Origin: Verrucomicrobiaceae bacterium UBA2429
GTDB taxonomy: Bacteria; Verrucomicrobiota; Verrucomicrobiia; Verrucomicrobiales; Verrucomicrobiaceae
DNA: 5,295 bases
Assembly (NCBI GenBank): GCA_002343505.1
Contig: DDQZ01000021.1
Location: forward strand, 1 to 5,295
Reading direction: 5' to 3'
Numbering within the stretch: position 1 is the first letter of the stretch; each line of letters starts with the position of its first letter. Positions 1 to 5,270 of the stretch are shown here, one piece after another. A model generated the notes under the pieces. That model searched no databases. It was not told where the DNA came from and saw only the letters and a list, made by a program, of their open reading frames with translations. Both the position numbers and the translations under genes were made by a program.

Positions 1-369
1 GGACCAGTGCTGCTGGTATTCGGCTCCCTGGGCGATCCAGCGGCGGAGGAGGGCGCGCTCGGCGCCGGTGAGGGGCTTGGGAGAGGATGGCGGCGGCATG
101 ACGTCATCGGGGTCGTCCGTGCTGATGCGGTGCCAGAACTCGCTGGCCTCGGGTTTGCCGGGGCGGATGGCTTCCTTGACAGCCTCCTCGCGGATGTCGA
201 GGCGGAGGCCGGCCTCGCGCTTGTCCTCGTCGGGCCCGTGGCAGGCGTAGCATTTGGCGGCGAGGAGGGGGCGCACGTCGCGGTTGAACTCCACTTTGGC
301 CTCGTCCGCCGCGCTGAGGGGCAGGGCGGCGAGGAGGAGTGCGGGGAGGAGACGCGTCGCGGACGGCAT
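1..369 (-). CDS. Planctomycete cytochrome c (PSCyt1) domain protein, N-terminal part, runs off the left edge
   Basis: This is the first 123 codons of a gene read leftwards from an ATG at 369; the frame is open to base 1, so the rest is missing. Residues 1-20 are a Sec-type signal peptide: a short basic start, a Leu/Ala core (RLLPALLLAALPLSA) and a small-residue cleavage site. A c-type haem motif CYACH follows at residues 40-44, then GLRLD (54-58), MPPP (91-94, with Met91 a candidate distal haem ligand) and RRWIAQGAEY (109-118). This order matches the PSCyt1 domain, which in full-length relatives is followed by DUF1549 and DUF1553; those would lie outside the window. A periplasmic location and electron transfer or redox sensing are inferred from the family, and the substrate is unknown. 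The start lies 6 nt after the stop of the DUF1501 gene with no clear Shine-Dalgarno, which suggests one transcript and possible translational coupling. Confidence 0.85.
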   Translation of the reverse strand, partial: MPSATRLLPALLLAALPLSAADEAKVEFNRDVRPLLAAKCYACHGPDEDKREAGLRLDIREEAVKEAIRPGKPEASEFWHRISTDDPDDVMPPPSSPKPLTGAERALLRRWIAQGAEYQQHWS

Positions 370-375
370 GAGGGG

Positions 376-1824
376 TCAGGCCAGGAGGGGTGTGATGACT
401 TTGGCGCCCTGGTTGTCGGTGAGGGAGGCGGCGAGGCCGTTGCGCTTGTAGGTGAGGCGGGTGTGGTCGAGGCCGAAGAGGTGGAGGAGGGTGGCGTGGT
501 AGTCGAAGTGGCGCACCTCGTCGAGGACGGCCTTGTGGCCGAAGTCGTCGGTCTGGCCGTGGACATGGCCTTTCTTGAAGCCGCCGCCGGCGACCCACAT
601 GCTGAAGCCGTAGGTGTTGTGGTCGCGCCCCCATTTCTCCGGCCCGGCGTCATTCTGGAGGACGGGCAGGCGGCCCATCTCGCCGCCCCAGTGGACGACG
701 GTGCTGTCGAGCAGGCCGCGCTGCTTGAGGTCAATGAGCAGGGCGGCGCTGGGCTGGTCGGTGGCGGCGCAGTTCTTGGGCAGGGAGGTGACGAGGGCGC
801 TGTGCTGGTCCCAGGACTGGCCGGCATTGAGCACCTGGACGTAACGCACGCCGCGCTCGACGAGGCGGCGGGCGATGATGCAGCGGGTGGCGTAGTCCTT
901 GGTGACGGGGTTGTCCGCGCCGTAGAGCTTGAGGATGTGGGCGGGCTCGCCGGAGATGTCGAGGGCCTCCTTGGCGGCGGTCTGCATGTTGGCGGCGAGC
1001 TCGTAGCTGGCGATGCGGGCCTGGAGGTCCAGCTCGCCGGGGCGGGCGGCGAGGTGCTCTTCGTTGAAGGCCCTGAGCAGGTCGAGCTGCCTCTGCTGCG
1101 GGGCGCCGGCGAGGGCGGGGGGAGGATCGAGATTGAGGATGCGCGGCTCGGCGGCGCGGACGAGGGTGCCCTGGTAGAGGGCGGGCAGCCAGCCGTTGGT
1201 GAAGTGCTCCTGCTGGAAGGTGGGCAGGCCGCCGGGGTGGGAGAGCACCATGTAGGCGGGCAGGTCGTCAGTCTCGCTGCCGAGGCCGTAGGTGAGCCAG
1301 GAGCCGAGGGCGGGCCTGCCGGCGGTGATGCGCCCGGCGTTCATGGCGTAGAGGCCCTGGGCGTGGTTGCTGACGCCGGAGGTCATGGAGCGGATGAGGG
1401 TGATGTCGTCCACGACCTTGGAGAGGTGCGGGAGCAGCTCGCTGATCTCCATGCCGCACTGGCCATGCTTTTGGAACTTCCAGGGGGAGCCAAAGCACTT
1501 GGAGGAGGCCTGGGCGAGGTTGTCATACTTCACCTCGCCGGGGAATTTCTTTCCGTGATACTTCGTCAGCATCGGCTTCGGATCGAAGAGGTCCATCTGG
1601 GAGGGGCCGCCCATCATGAAGAGCGAGATCATGGCCTTCGCCCTCGGCTCGAAGTGCGGCTTTTTCGAGGTCAGGTCATGCCTTTCCTCGCCGAACGTGG
1701 CCGGCTTCACCGGCGCGGCCAGCAGCCCCTCCCGGTGCAGAAGCGAGGCGAGCGCCACCGTGCCGGGACCGAGGCCGCTGGCATGGAGGAAGTGACGACG
1801 TGAGCAAAGCTGGAAGGCGGGCAT
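376..1824 (-). CDS. DUF1501 domain-containing protein with Tat signal
   Basis: This complete 482-residue protein has a length typical of the family. Its N-terminus carries a twin-arginine signal, SRRHFL at residues 8-13, followed by a weakly hydrophobic stretch to about residue 37, so export of a folded protein is expected. DUF1501 proteins belong to the alkaline phosphatase/sulfatase-like fold group. Family landmarks are GGPSQMDLFDPKP (72-84), NHAQG (153-157), GRPALGSWLTYGLG (169-182), WDQH (338-341), WGGEMGRLP (379-387, commonly GGEFGRTP), GRDHN (399-403), GFSMWVAGGG (406-415), FGH (428-430) and LLHLFGLDH (446-454). The His/Asp residues in these blocks are plausible metal ligands. The biochemical activity of the family is not settled; it often neighbours PSCyt1/DUF1549/DUF1553 proteins, as it does here. 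The ATG at 1824 is chosen because it puts the RR motif at the correct distance from the N-terminus. A 598-codon open frame on the opposite strand is a shadow of this gene. Confidence 0.93.
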   Translation of the reverse strand: MPAFQLCSRRHFLHASGLGPGTVALASLLHREGLLAAPVKPATFGEERHDLTSKKPHFEPRAKAMISLFMMGGPSQMDLFDPKPMLTKYHGKKFPGEVKYDNLAQASSKCFGSPWKFQKHGQCGMEISELLPHLSKVVDDITLIRSMTSGVSNHAQGLYAMNAGRITAGRPALGSWLTYGLGSETDDLPAYMVLSHPGGLPTFQQEHFTNGWLPALYQGTLVRAAEPRILNLDPPPALAGAPQQRQLDLLRAFNEEHLAARPGELDLQARIASYELAANMQTAAKEALDISGEPAHILKLYGADNPVTKDYATRCIIARRLVERGVRYVQVLNAGQSWDQHSALVTSLPKNCAATDQPSAALLIDLKQRGLLDSTVVHWGGEMGRLPVLQNDAGPEKWGRDHNTYGFSMWVAGGGFKKGHVHGQTDDFGHKAVLDEVRHFDYHATLLHLFGLDHTRLTYKRNGLAASLTDNQGAKVITPLLA

Positions 1825-1955
1825 GAGCGCCCGTATCTACGCGGCGCGGACGCGCATTCTCACAGGCGGCGCGTGATCCGCGGGCGAAGCGCGCCGCCGG
1901 AGGCCCGCCCGCCACTCGCGGGTTGCACTTTTGCCTTTCGGGCTGACAAAGCGCG
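1825..1955. promoter_or_regulatory. Divergent intergenic region between DUF1501 and phosphatase genes
   Basis: The 131-bp gap separates two genes read in opposite directions, so both promoters should lie here. Only weak candidates are visible. On the minus strand TAGATA (1839-1834) could be a -10 box, which would put transcription start almost at the DUF1501 ATG. On the plus strand TTGCAC (1923-1928), a 17-bp spacer and ACAAAG (1946-1951) would likewise start close to the ATG at 1956. Neither start has a Shine-Dalgarno sequence, so leaderless or SD-independent initiation is possible but unproven. Confidence 0.35.
1865..1898. repeat. 9-bp perfect inverted repeat in the divergent promoter region
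   Basis: GGCGGCGCG (1865-1873) and its exact complement CGCGCCGCC (1890-1898) are separated by 16 nt. The centre lies about 57 bp before the DUF1501 start and 74 bp before the phosphatase start. It could be an operator or an RNA hairpin in a 5' leader. In DNA this GC-rich a 9-bp dyad may also be chance, and there is no following T-run to make it a terminator. Confidence 0.35.
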
Positions 1956-3227
1956 ATGCACACGACCGAGCCCCTCCGACCCGCGCGCGAACCCAGGCTG
2001 CTCTGGCCGGCGCTCTGGCGGCTGGCGCTGGCCGGGGCGGTGTTTGTGGGCGTCTATGGCGGCTGCAACCACTTCACCGCCACGCGCGGGGACGTGCCGG
2101 TGATGATGTTCGAGTGGGAGCGGAACATGCCTTTCATCAAGGAGATGGTGGTGCCCTACTGGTCGCTGGATGTGTTTTTCTGCGGCGCGTTCTTCCTCTG
2201 CCGCAGCCGGCTGGAGCTGAACCTGCTGACGCGCAGGCTCGTGGCCGTGACTCTGGGCAGCGGCGCGTTTTTCCTGCTGTTCCCGCTGCAGCTGGGCCTG
2301 CCACGCCCGGAGCCGGAGGGCTGGACGGCGCCGCTCTTTCACGCGCTCTACGCCAATGACATGCCCTACAACCTCGCGCCCTCGCTGCACATCAGCCTGC
2401 GCTCGCTGGTGTGGGTGTTTTACGGCGCGCATCTGCGCGGCCGCGCGCGGGTGGCGGTGAAGATCTGGTTCATCCTCATCGGCGCGTCCACGCTGCTGGT
2501 GTGGCAGCATCACCTGGTGGATGTGGCGGGCGGGTTCGTCATGGGCTGGGCCGTGGCCGCGCTGATCCCGGACCCGCGCCAGCCGGGCACGCGGAACCCC
2601 TCGCTGAAACACGCGCGGCGTTACGGCACGGGCGCGCTGGCGTGTGCCGGGCTGGCTTTTGTCTCGGTCGTCTTCGTCTGGCCTGCCGTGGCCTGCGGCA
2701 TCATGGCGCTGGCCTATGCCACGGGACTGTCCCGCCTGCTGGGGAAGGAAAACGGCACGCTCTCACCCTCGGCGGAGTGGTGCCTGCTGCCGGTGCTGCT
2801 GGGCGCGGCATGGATGCAGCGGCGCTGGCTGAAAAGAAACCCCGGCTGGCATGAGGCCTCGCCAGGGGTGGTCTTCAGCCGCAAGGTCACAAGGAGGGAG
2901 GCCGCCGCCCTGGCCGCCGGCGGCGGGCTGGCCGTGCTCGACCTCACCGCCGAGACGAACGCGCCCGCCGTCTTTCGCGAGCAGGCGCACTACCACAACC
3001 TGCCGCTGCTGGATCTGGTGCCGCTGAAGCCGGAGCACATCCAGGCCGCGCTCGACCACATCCGCGCGCAGCGCGCCGCCGGCCGGCGGGTGCTGGTCCA
3101 CTGCCAGCTCGGCCTGCAGCGCTCCGCCATGATCGCCGCGCACTGGCTGGTGGACTGCGGCGCGGCGCCGGACCTTGAGGCGGCGAAAGGCATGATCCGG
3201 AAAGTGGAGCCTCAAGTGGTGATCTGA
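1956..3227 (+). CDS. PAP2-family / dual-specificity phosphatase fusion membrane protein (YnbD-like)
   Basis: This 423-residue two-domain protein matches the architecture of E. coli YnbD (about 430 aa). Residues 20-285 are an integral membrane domain with several hydrophobic helices (about 22-38, 68-82, 95-113, 147-160, 168-184, 188-204, 225-258, 275-287). It carries PAP2 signature elements: APSLHIS (141-147, the motif-2 His being H145) and WQHHLVDVAGG (183-193, motif-3 His and Asp). The classical motif 1 (KxxxxxxRP) is not evident. Residues 300-423 form a cytoplasm-type dual-specificity/tyrosine phosphatase domain with the P-loop HCQLGLQRSA (382-391), giving nucleophile Cys383 and Arg389, and a candidate general acid Asp353. 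Lipid phosphate or phosphoalcohol turnover is plausible from the family; the substrate is unknown. In E. coli ynbD follows ynbABC, which includes phospholipid-synthesis-like genes, whereas no such partners are visible here. The ATG at 1956 begins a short polar N-terminus before the first helix; no Shine-Dalgarno is visible. Confidence 0.9.
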   Translation: MHTTEPLRPAREPRLLWPALWRLALAGAVFVGVYGGCNHFTATRGDVPVMMFEWERNMPFIKEMVVPYWSLDVFFCGAFFLCRSRLELNLLTRRLVAVTLGSGAFFLLFPLQLGLPRPEPEGWTAPLFHALYANDMPYNLAPSLHISLRSLVWVFYGAHLRGRARVAVKIWFILIGASTLLVWQHHLVDVAGGFVMGWAVAALIPDPRQPGTRNPSLKHARRYGTGALACAGLAFVSVVFVWPAVACGIMALAYATGLSRLLGKENGTLSPSAEWCLLPVLLGAAWMQRRWLKRNPGWHEASPGVVFSRKVTRREAAALAAGGGLAVLDLTAETNAPAVFREQAHYHNLPLLDLVPLKPEHIQAALDHIRAQRAAGRRVLVHCQLGLQRSAMIAAHWLVDCGAAPDLEAAKGMIRKVEPQVVI

Positions 3228-3241
3228 GCGGGACCGGCACG

Positions 3242-3293
3242 GGCGCGCGCGCCTCTGATGCGCGCGGATTCCGCGGTTCGGACGCTGTGTCCG
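3242..3293. terminator. GC-rich hairpin cluster between convergent genes (possible terminator)
   Basis: The 79-bp gap between the phosphatase stop and the tRNA 3' end contains several dyads: CGCGCGC/GCGCGCG (3244-3250 with 3260-3266), CGCGG-ATT-CCGCG (3263-3275) and CGGAC-GCTGT-GTCCG (3279-3293). The first two overlap and are alternatives. Neither strand has a following T-run, so they are not canonical intrinsic terminators. Their place between convergent transcription units makes a bidirectional terminating role possible. Confidence 0.3.
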
Positions 3294-3306
3294 CCTCACC
3301 CTGTGG

Positions 3307-3382
3307 TGGTGGAGCCAAGGGGATTCGAACCCCTGACCTTCTCATTGCGAACGAGACGCTCTACCAACTGAGCTATGGCCCC
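3307..3382 (-). tRNA. tRNA-Ala (anticodon CGC)
   Basis: Read on the minus strand from 3382, the sequence folds into a complete cloverleaf: acceptor stem GGGGCCA/TGGCTCC, D stem GCTC/GAGC with loop AGTTGGTA, anticodon stem TCTCG/TGAGA (last pair G-U) with loop TTCGCAA, a five-base variable loop AGGTC, and T arm AGGGG-TTCGAAT-CCCCT. The anticodon is CGC, reading the Ala codon GCG. The acceptor contains the G3:U70 wobble pair that specifies alanine, and the discriminator is A. The 3' CCA is encoded (3309-3307). The 73-nt body is 3310-3382. GCG is common in the neighbouring genes, which fits a dedicated CGC isoacceptor. Confidence 0.97.
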
Positions 3383-3386
3383 TTTG

Positions 3387-3405
3387 TGATCCAGGTTGTG
3401 GATCA
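3387..3405 (-). other. Hairpin in the tRNA-Ala 5' leader
   Basis: TGATCCA (3387-3393) and TGGATCA (3399-3405) are perfect complements around a 5-nt loop, four bases upstream of the mature tRNA 5' end. It would form a short stem in the precursor next to the RNase P cleavage site. A processing role is inference only. Confidence 0.4.
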
Positions 3406-3414
3406 ACACGCGCC

Positions 3415-3442
3415 ATTATGCGGCCCAGCACGGTGACGGCAA
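3415..3442 (-). promoter_or_regulatory. Sigma-70-type promoter for tRNA-Ala
   Basis: On the minus strand TTGCCG (3442-3437) is followed by a 16-bp spacer and CATAAT (3420-3415). The -10 box matches 5 of 6 consensus bases and the -35 box 4 of 6. Transcription would start near 3408, giving a leader of about 26 nt before the mature tRNA. This is the best promoter-like sequence in the window. Confidence 0.6.
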
Positions 3443-3459
3443 GCGCTTTTAGCTGGCTG

Positions 3460-3542
3460 GCTGCTAGGAAATTGCTTTTGAGGGGTGCGGGCCGAGTTGA
3501 GCCTGGACGTGGAGCGGGGACGGGGTGTGAGGGGGTCTGACC
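3460..3542. repeat. 83-bp direct repeat, copy 1
   Basis: This block is identical over 83 of 83 bases, in the same orientation, to 4087-4169 (offset 627 bp). It starts GCTGCTAGGAAATTGC and ends GGGGGTCTGACC, with a GGTC-T-GACC palindrome at 3534-3542. It lies between the tRNA promoter and the stop of the small membrane protein gene, so it is intergenic. It has no start codon and no protein-like composition. A perfect 10-bp inverted repeat surrounds its core (3452-3461 and 3545-3554). It is probably a copy of a dispersed element, or one of two boundaries of a duplicated segment. Confidence 0.9.
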
Positions 3543-3582
3543 GCGCCAGCCAGCACGTTGCCTTTGATCCAGGAGGGGGTCC

Positions 3583-3912
3583 TCATTCGCGCGCGTTGAT
3601 TTTGCGGTCAATGAGCGCCCTCATGTCCGTCAGCTCACGCTCCTTTCGCTCCTGATCCCACTTCCAGAAGCCCACAAGGAACATCACCGCAGCGACCAGG
3701 CTCAGGACAACCACCAGCACGCCCGGAACCCGCGCGCGCTCATCACCCTTGCGCGCCCACACCCAGCAGGCTCCAGCCAGCAGCAGCAGGGCGACGCCGC
3801 CAGCGACATCCAGCTCCCCACCCTGAGAGAGCAGCCACAGGCCAAGGGCCAGGCAACTCCAAAACCCGATCACACCGATCCATGTCATGCGTCCAACGAT
3901 TTCGATTTTCAT
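3583..3912 (-). CDS. Small three-helix membrane protein, unknown function
   Basis: This 109-residue protein has three clear hydrophobic segments, about residues 10-28, 35-52 and 63-82, the first and third rich in Trp/Phe, and ends in a highly charged tail (84-109, WDQERKERELTDMRALIDRK) that looks helical and may sit in the cytoplasm. I do not recognise a family. Codon use is mostly G/C at third positions as in the neighbours, except for the A-rich first codons, which may help initiation without a Shine-Dalgarno. The ATG at 3912 overlaps, as ATGA, the stop of an upstream open frame in the same direction, so the two were probably translated together. A later Met at residue 9 is an alternative start just before helix 1. 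The gene lies between two identical 83-bp repeats and may belong to a duplicated or mobile segment. Confidence 0.7.
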   Translation of the reverse strand: MKIEIVGRMTWIGVIGFWSCLALGLWLLSQGGELDVAGGVALLLLAGACWVWARKGDERARVPGVLVVVLSLVAAVMFLVGFWKWDQERKERELTDMRALIDRKINARE

Positions 3913-4086
3913 GATTTTAAGTTGAGTTGATGTTGCACGGTCCGCGCCAACAAGGGCATGTGAACCTCCTGGAGGAACATGAGTGCGCGGCGCTTCTCGG
4001 CGGCCCCGCCCTCCTCTAGCACATCCAGATCGGCGCGCACTTGCTCAATGACATCCGCGATACCGAGCCCGCTCCCATTGCCGCCA
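3909..4086 (-). pseudogene. Probable 3' remnant of a gene coupled to the small membrane protein gene
   Basis: On the minus strand a frame ending at TGA (3911-3909) encodes about 59 residues that look like real protein: a Gly-rich lead-in, then IADVIEQVRADLDVLEE and KRRALMFLQEVHMPLLAR, both consistent with amphipathic helices. Codon use (GAG, CTG, GCC, CGC) fits the genome. Its stop overlaps the ATG of the membrane protein as ATGA, the usual signature of adjacent operon genes. No conventional start exists upstream: the frame stays open through repeat copy 2 and meets a stop at 4223-4221, but the first GTG/ATG/TTG codon is GTG at 4040-4038, which would leave only 43 residues. The repeat begins exactly where protein-like sequence stops, so I infer that its arrival or a recombination removed the 5' part of the gene. 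A short functional ORF from GTG 4040 is the alternative. No family is recognised. Confidence 0.45.
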
Positions 4087-4169
4087 GCTGCTAGGAAATT
4101 GCTTTTGAGGGGTGCGGGCCGAGTTGAGCCTGGACGTGGAGCGGGGACGGGGTGTGAGGGGGTCTGACC
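4087..4169. repeat. 83-bp direct repeat, copy 2
   Basis: This block is identical to 3460-3542 in the same orientation. Here the terminal palindrome is one base pair longer on each side: GGGTC-T-GACCC (4160-4170). It sits 35 bp beyond the stop of the serine peptidase gene and directly abuts the truncated open frame. Its flanks differ from those of copy 1 immediately outside the 83 bp, so both boundaries are sharp. The 10-bp inverted repeat that surrounds copy 1 is not present around copy 2. Confidence 0.9.
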
Positions 4170-4204
4170 CTTTCCTGTGAAACGACGGGCGGTGATGGTT
4201 TGGC
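4170..4204. other. Short spacer after the serine peptidase gene
   Basis: These 35 bp join repeat copy 2 to the peptidase stop. No T-rich terminator is visible. Just upstream, at 4206-4219, a small hairpin overlapping the stop codon reads CAGGC-GCAA-GCCTG on the minus strand, with a GNRA-type loop, but its 5-bp stem has no following T-run. Together with 3913-4169, the stretch from the membrane protein start to this stop holds only the gene remnant and repeat copy 2. Confidence 0.3.
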
Positions 4205-5212
4205 TCAGGCTTGCGCCTGGTCAGCCGGGGTGAGGGGGAAGGCACCGAGGCGTGCCAGCACGGTGGCGTAGTGACAGGCGTAGCTGAAGGTGTCGTCACC
4301 GGAGATGATCATTCCGACGGGGTGGAACTGGCCGCCGATGCTGCCCAACACCAGGGCTCCTGAGTCGCCAGGATTGGAGAAAAGGCCGTTATTCTGGGAC
4401 GTGGGCCGGATCTTGATCAACGGAAAGAAGCGCGAGACCCTCAGCGGATTCGTGGAATAGTCCACGTTGCCTGCGTGGTGCACGGCCTCAACGACGCCAT
4501 AAACAATTCTGCGGGTGGCGGCTCCGACGGCAATGACGCCCATCCCAACTTCAGCGAGGCGCGGCTCATGGTTGTAGGCGCCAATCAGGGCGATTCTTGG
4601 ATCCACCAGTTCGGGCAGCGTGAAGGCGATGGCACAGTCCACTTCATTGATGGTGTTGTTGAAATGAAGGTCGATGTAGTCGGTGAGGCGGCCGATGACA
4701 TCCGTGGTGAAGCCTGGGACAGCAGGCTGAATGACGGGGTCCACGTTGCGCTGGCCGGCATTCAAGCCTGCCAGGGTGTGGTTGCAGCCAAGGACAAAGA
4801 GTCCGCTCTGGGTCGGAGAGACGGGGCGTTTGACCAGGCAGGTGAAGGTGCCATTGAAGGTGCCGGGGCGGACCAGTGTCTCACCGCCGATCGCGGGCCG
4901 GCGGTGAGAGTAGTTGGCACCCGTGACCACCACGTCGGTGTAGATGCCGGGAAAGCCTTTGAGCTCTCCTGCCGGCAGGCGGGCGGCCGCGCTGACAGCC
5001 TTGGGGTCTTTCACCTTGACCTCCACATGCACGACCACACAGGGCACCGGCTTCACCTCCCCTTTGACTTGCTTAAAGCCGGTGCTGATGGCCATGATGT
5101 TTTCCCGGCCTAACAATTGACCCTTGGAGCGAGCTCGCCTTTTCAACGCAGGACCGTTGGGAAGGAGACGTTTGGCCAGATGCTTGCGTGCCCGCTCCAG
5201 ACGCCTCTGCAC
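4205..5212 (-). CDS. Trypsin-fold serine peptidase, NAL1-like, probably cytoplasmic; start uncertain
   Basis: From GTG at 5212 the protein has 335 residues. A chymotrypsin-like triad is visible: His145 in VLGCNHTLA (140-148), Asp192 in VDCAIAF (191-197) and Ser284 in NPGDSGALV (280-288). The region before it (about 38-98) has the pattern of bacterial NAL1-like peptidases: ENIMAISTGFK, a VVVHVEVKVK strand, then YTDVVVTG and IGG (108-110), followed by the protease fold. No Sec or Tat signal is seen. The N-terminus is very basic (QRRLERARKHLAKRL, KRRARSK), so a cytoplasmic role or nucleic-acid contact is possible. Substrate and biology are unknown. The start is unsure: the frame stays open to base 5293 through a Pro-rich stretch coded by a 12-G tract, so the gene may begin outside the window. 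ATG at 5095 would give 296 residues but would cut into the conserved N-terminal motif. Confidence 0.8.
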   Translation of the reverse strand: MQRRLERARKHLAKRLLPNGPALKRRARSKGQLLGRENIMAISTGFKQVKGEVKPVPCVVVHVEVKVKDPKAVSAAARLPAGELKGFPGIYTDVVVTGANYSHRRPAIGGETLVRPGTFNGTFTCLVKRPVSPTQSGLFVLGCNHTLAGLNAGQRNVDPVIQPAVPGFTTDVIGRLTDYIDLHFNNTINEVDCAIAFTLPELVDPRIALIGAYNHEPRLAEVGMGVIAVGAATRRIVYGVVEAVHHAGNVDYSTNPLRVSRFFPLIKIRPTSQNNGLFSNPGDSGALVLGSIGGQFHPVGMIISGDDTFSYACHYATVLARLGAFPLTPADQAQA

Positions 5213-5258
5213 AGCGGGTGCCAGGGCGAAGGGGGCGGCCTCCGCGACCTCCGGGGGC

Positions 5259-5270
5259 GGGGGGGGGGGG
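5259..5270. repeat. 12-base G homopolymer (C12 in the minus-strand coding sense)
   Basis: Twelve consecutive G bases lie 47 bp outside the GTG start of the peptidase, inside a G-rich stretch (5253-5278). On the minus strand the frame continuing from the peptidase reads them as part of a run of six prolines. Such a tract can slip during replication and is also a frequent sequencing or assembly error, so the frame upstream of it should not be trusted. Confidence 0.8.

Noticed and set aside
7..1803. A 598-codon open frame on the plus strand
   Set aside because: It lies antisense to the DUF1501 and cytochrome genes, is dominated by Gly, Ala, Glu and Val as expected from high-GC codon bias on the other strand, and shows no family motif.
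1860..2612. A 250-codon minus-strand frame over the phosphatase gene
   Set aside because: It is rich in Arg, Gln, His and Pro, has no recognisable motif, and is antisense to a gene with clear PAP2 and phosphatase motifs.
3242..3253. The 12-bp palindrome GGCGCGCGCGCC as a Z-DNA or regulatory element
   Set aside because: Alternating GC runs are common by chance in DNA of this composition, and nothing else points to a function beyond a possible convergent-gene hairpin.
3307..3542. tRNA-Ala as an integration (att) site with the 83-bp repeats as attL/attR
   Set aside because: The repeats lie upstream of the tRNA promoter and share no sequence with the tRNA 3' end, and no integrase is present.
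3342..3611. An 89-codon minus-strand frame crossing repeat copy 1, the tRNA promoter and part of the tRNA
   Set aside because: It overlaps the tRNA gene and a non-coding repeat, and its Pro/Arg-rich content is not protein-like.
3460..4169. The 83-bp repeats as integron attC sites or a CRISPR array
   Set aside because: No paired core sites of the GTTRRRY/RYYYAAC type were found, there are only two copies 544 bp apart, and no integron integrase or cas gene is in the window.
4045..4299. An 84-codon minus-strand frame from the peptidase 3' end across repeat copy 2
   Set aside because: It consists of the repeat read in one frame plus an out-of-frame end of the peptidase; composition is Pro/Arg/Ser-rich with no motif.
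4475..5113. A 212-codon plus-strand frame over the peptidase
   Set aside because: It is antisense to a gene with a complete catalytic triad, and its composition is that of a shadow frame.
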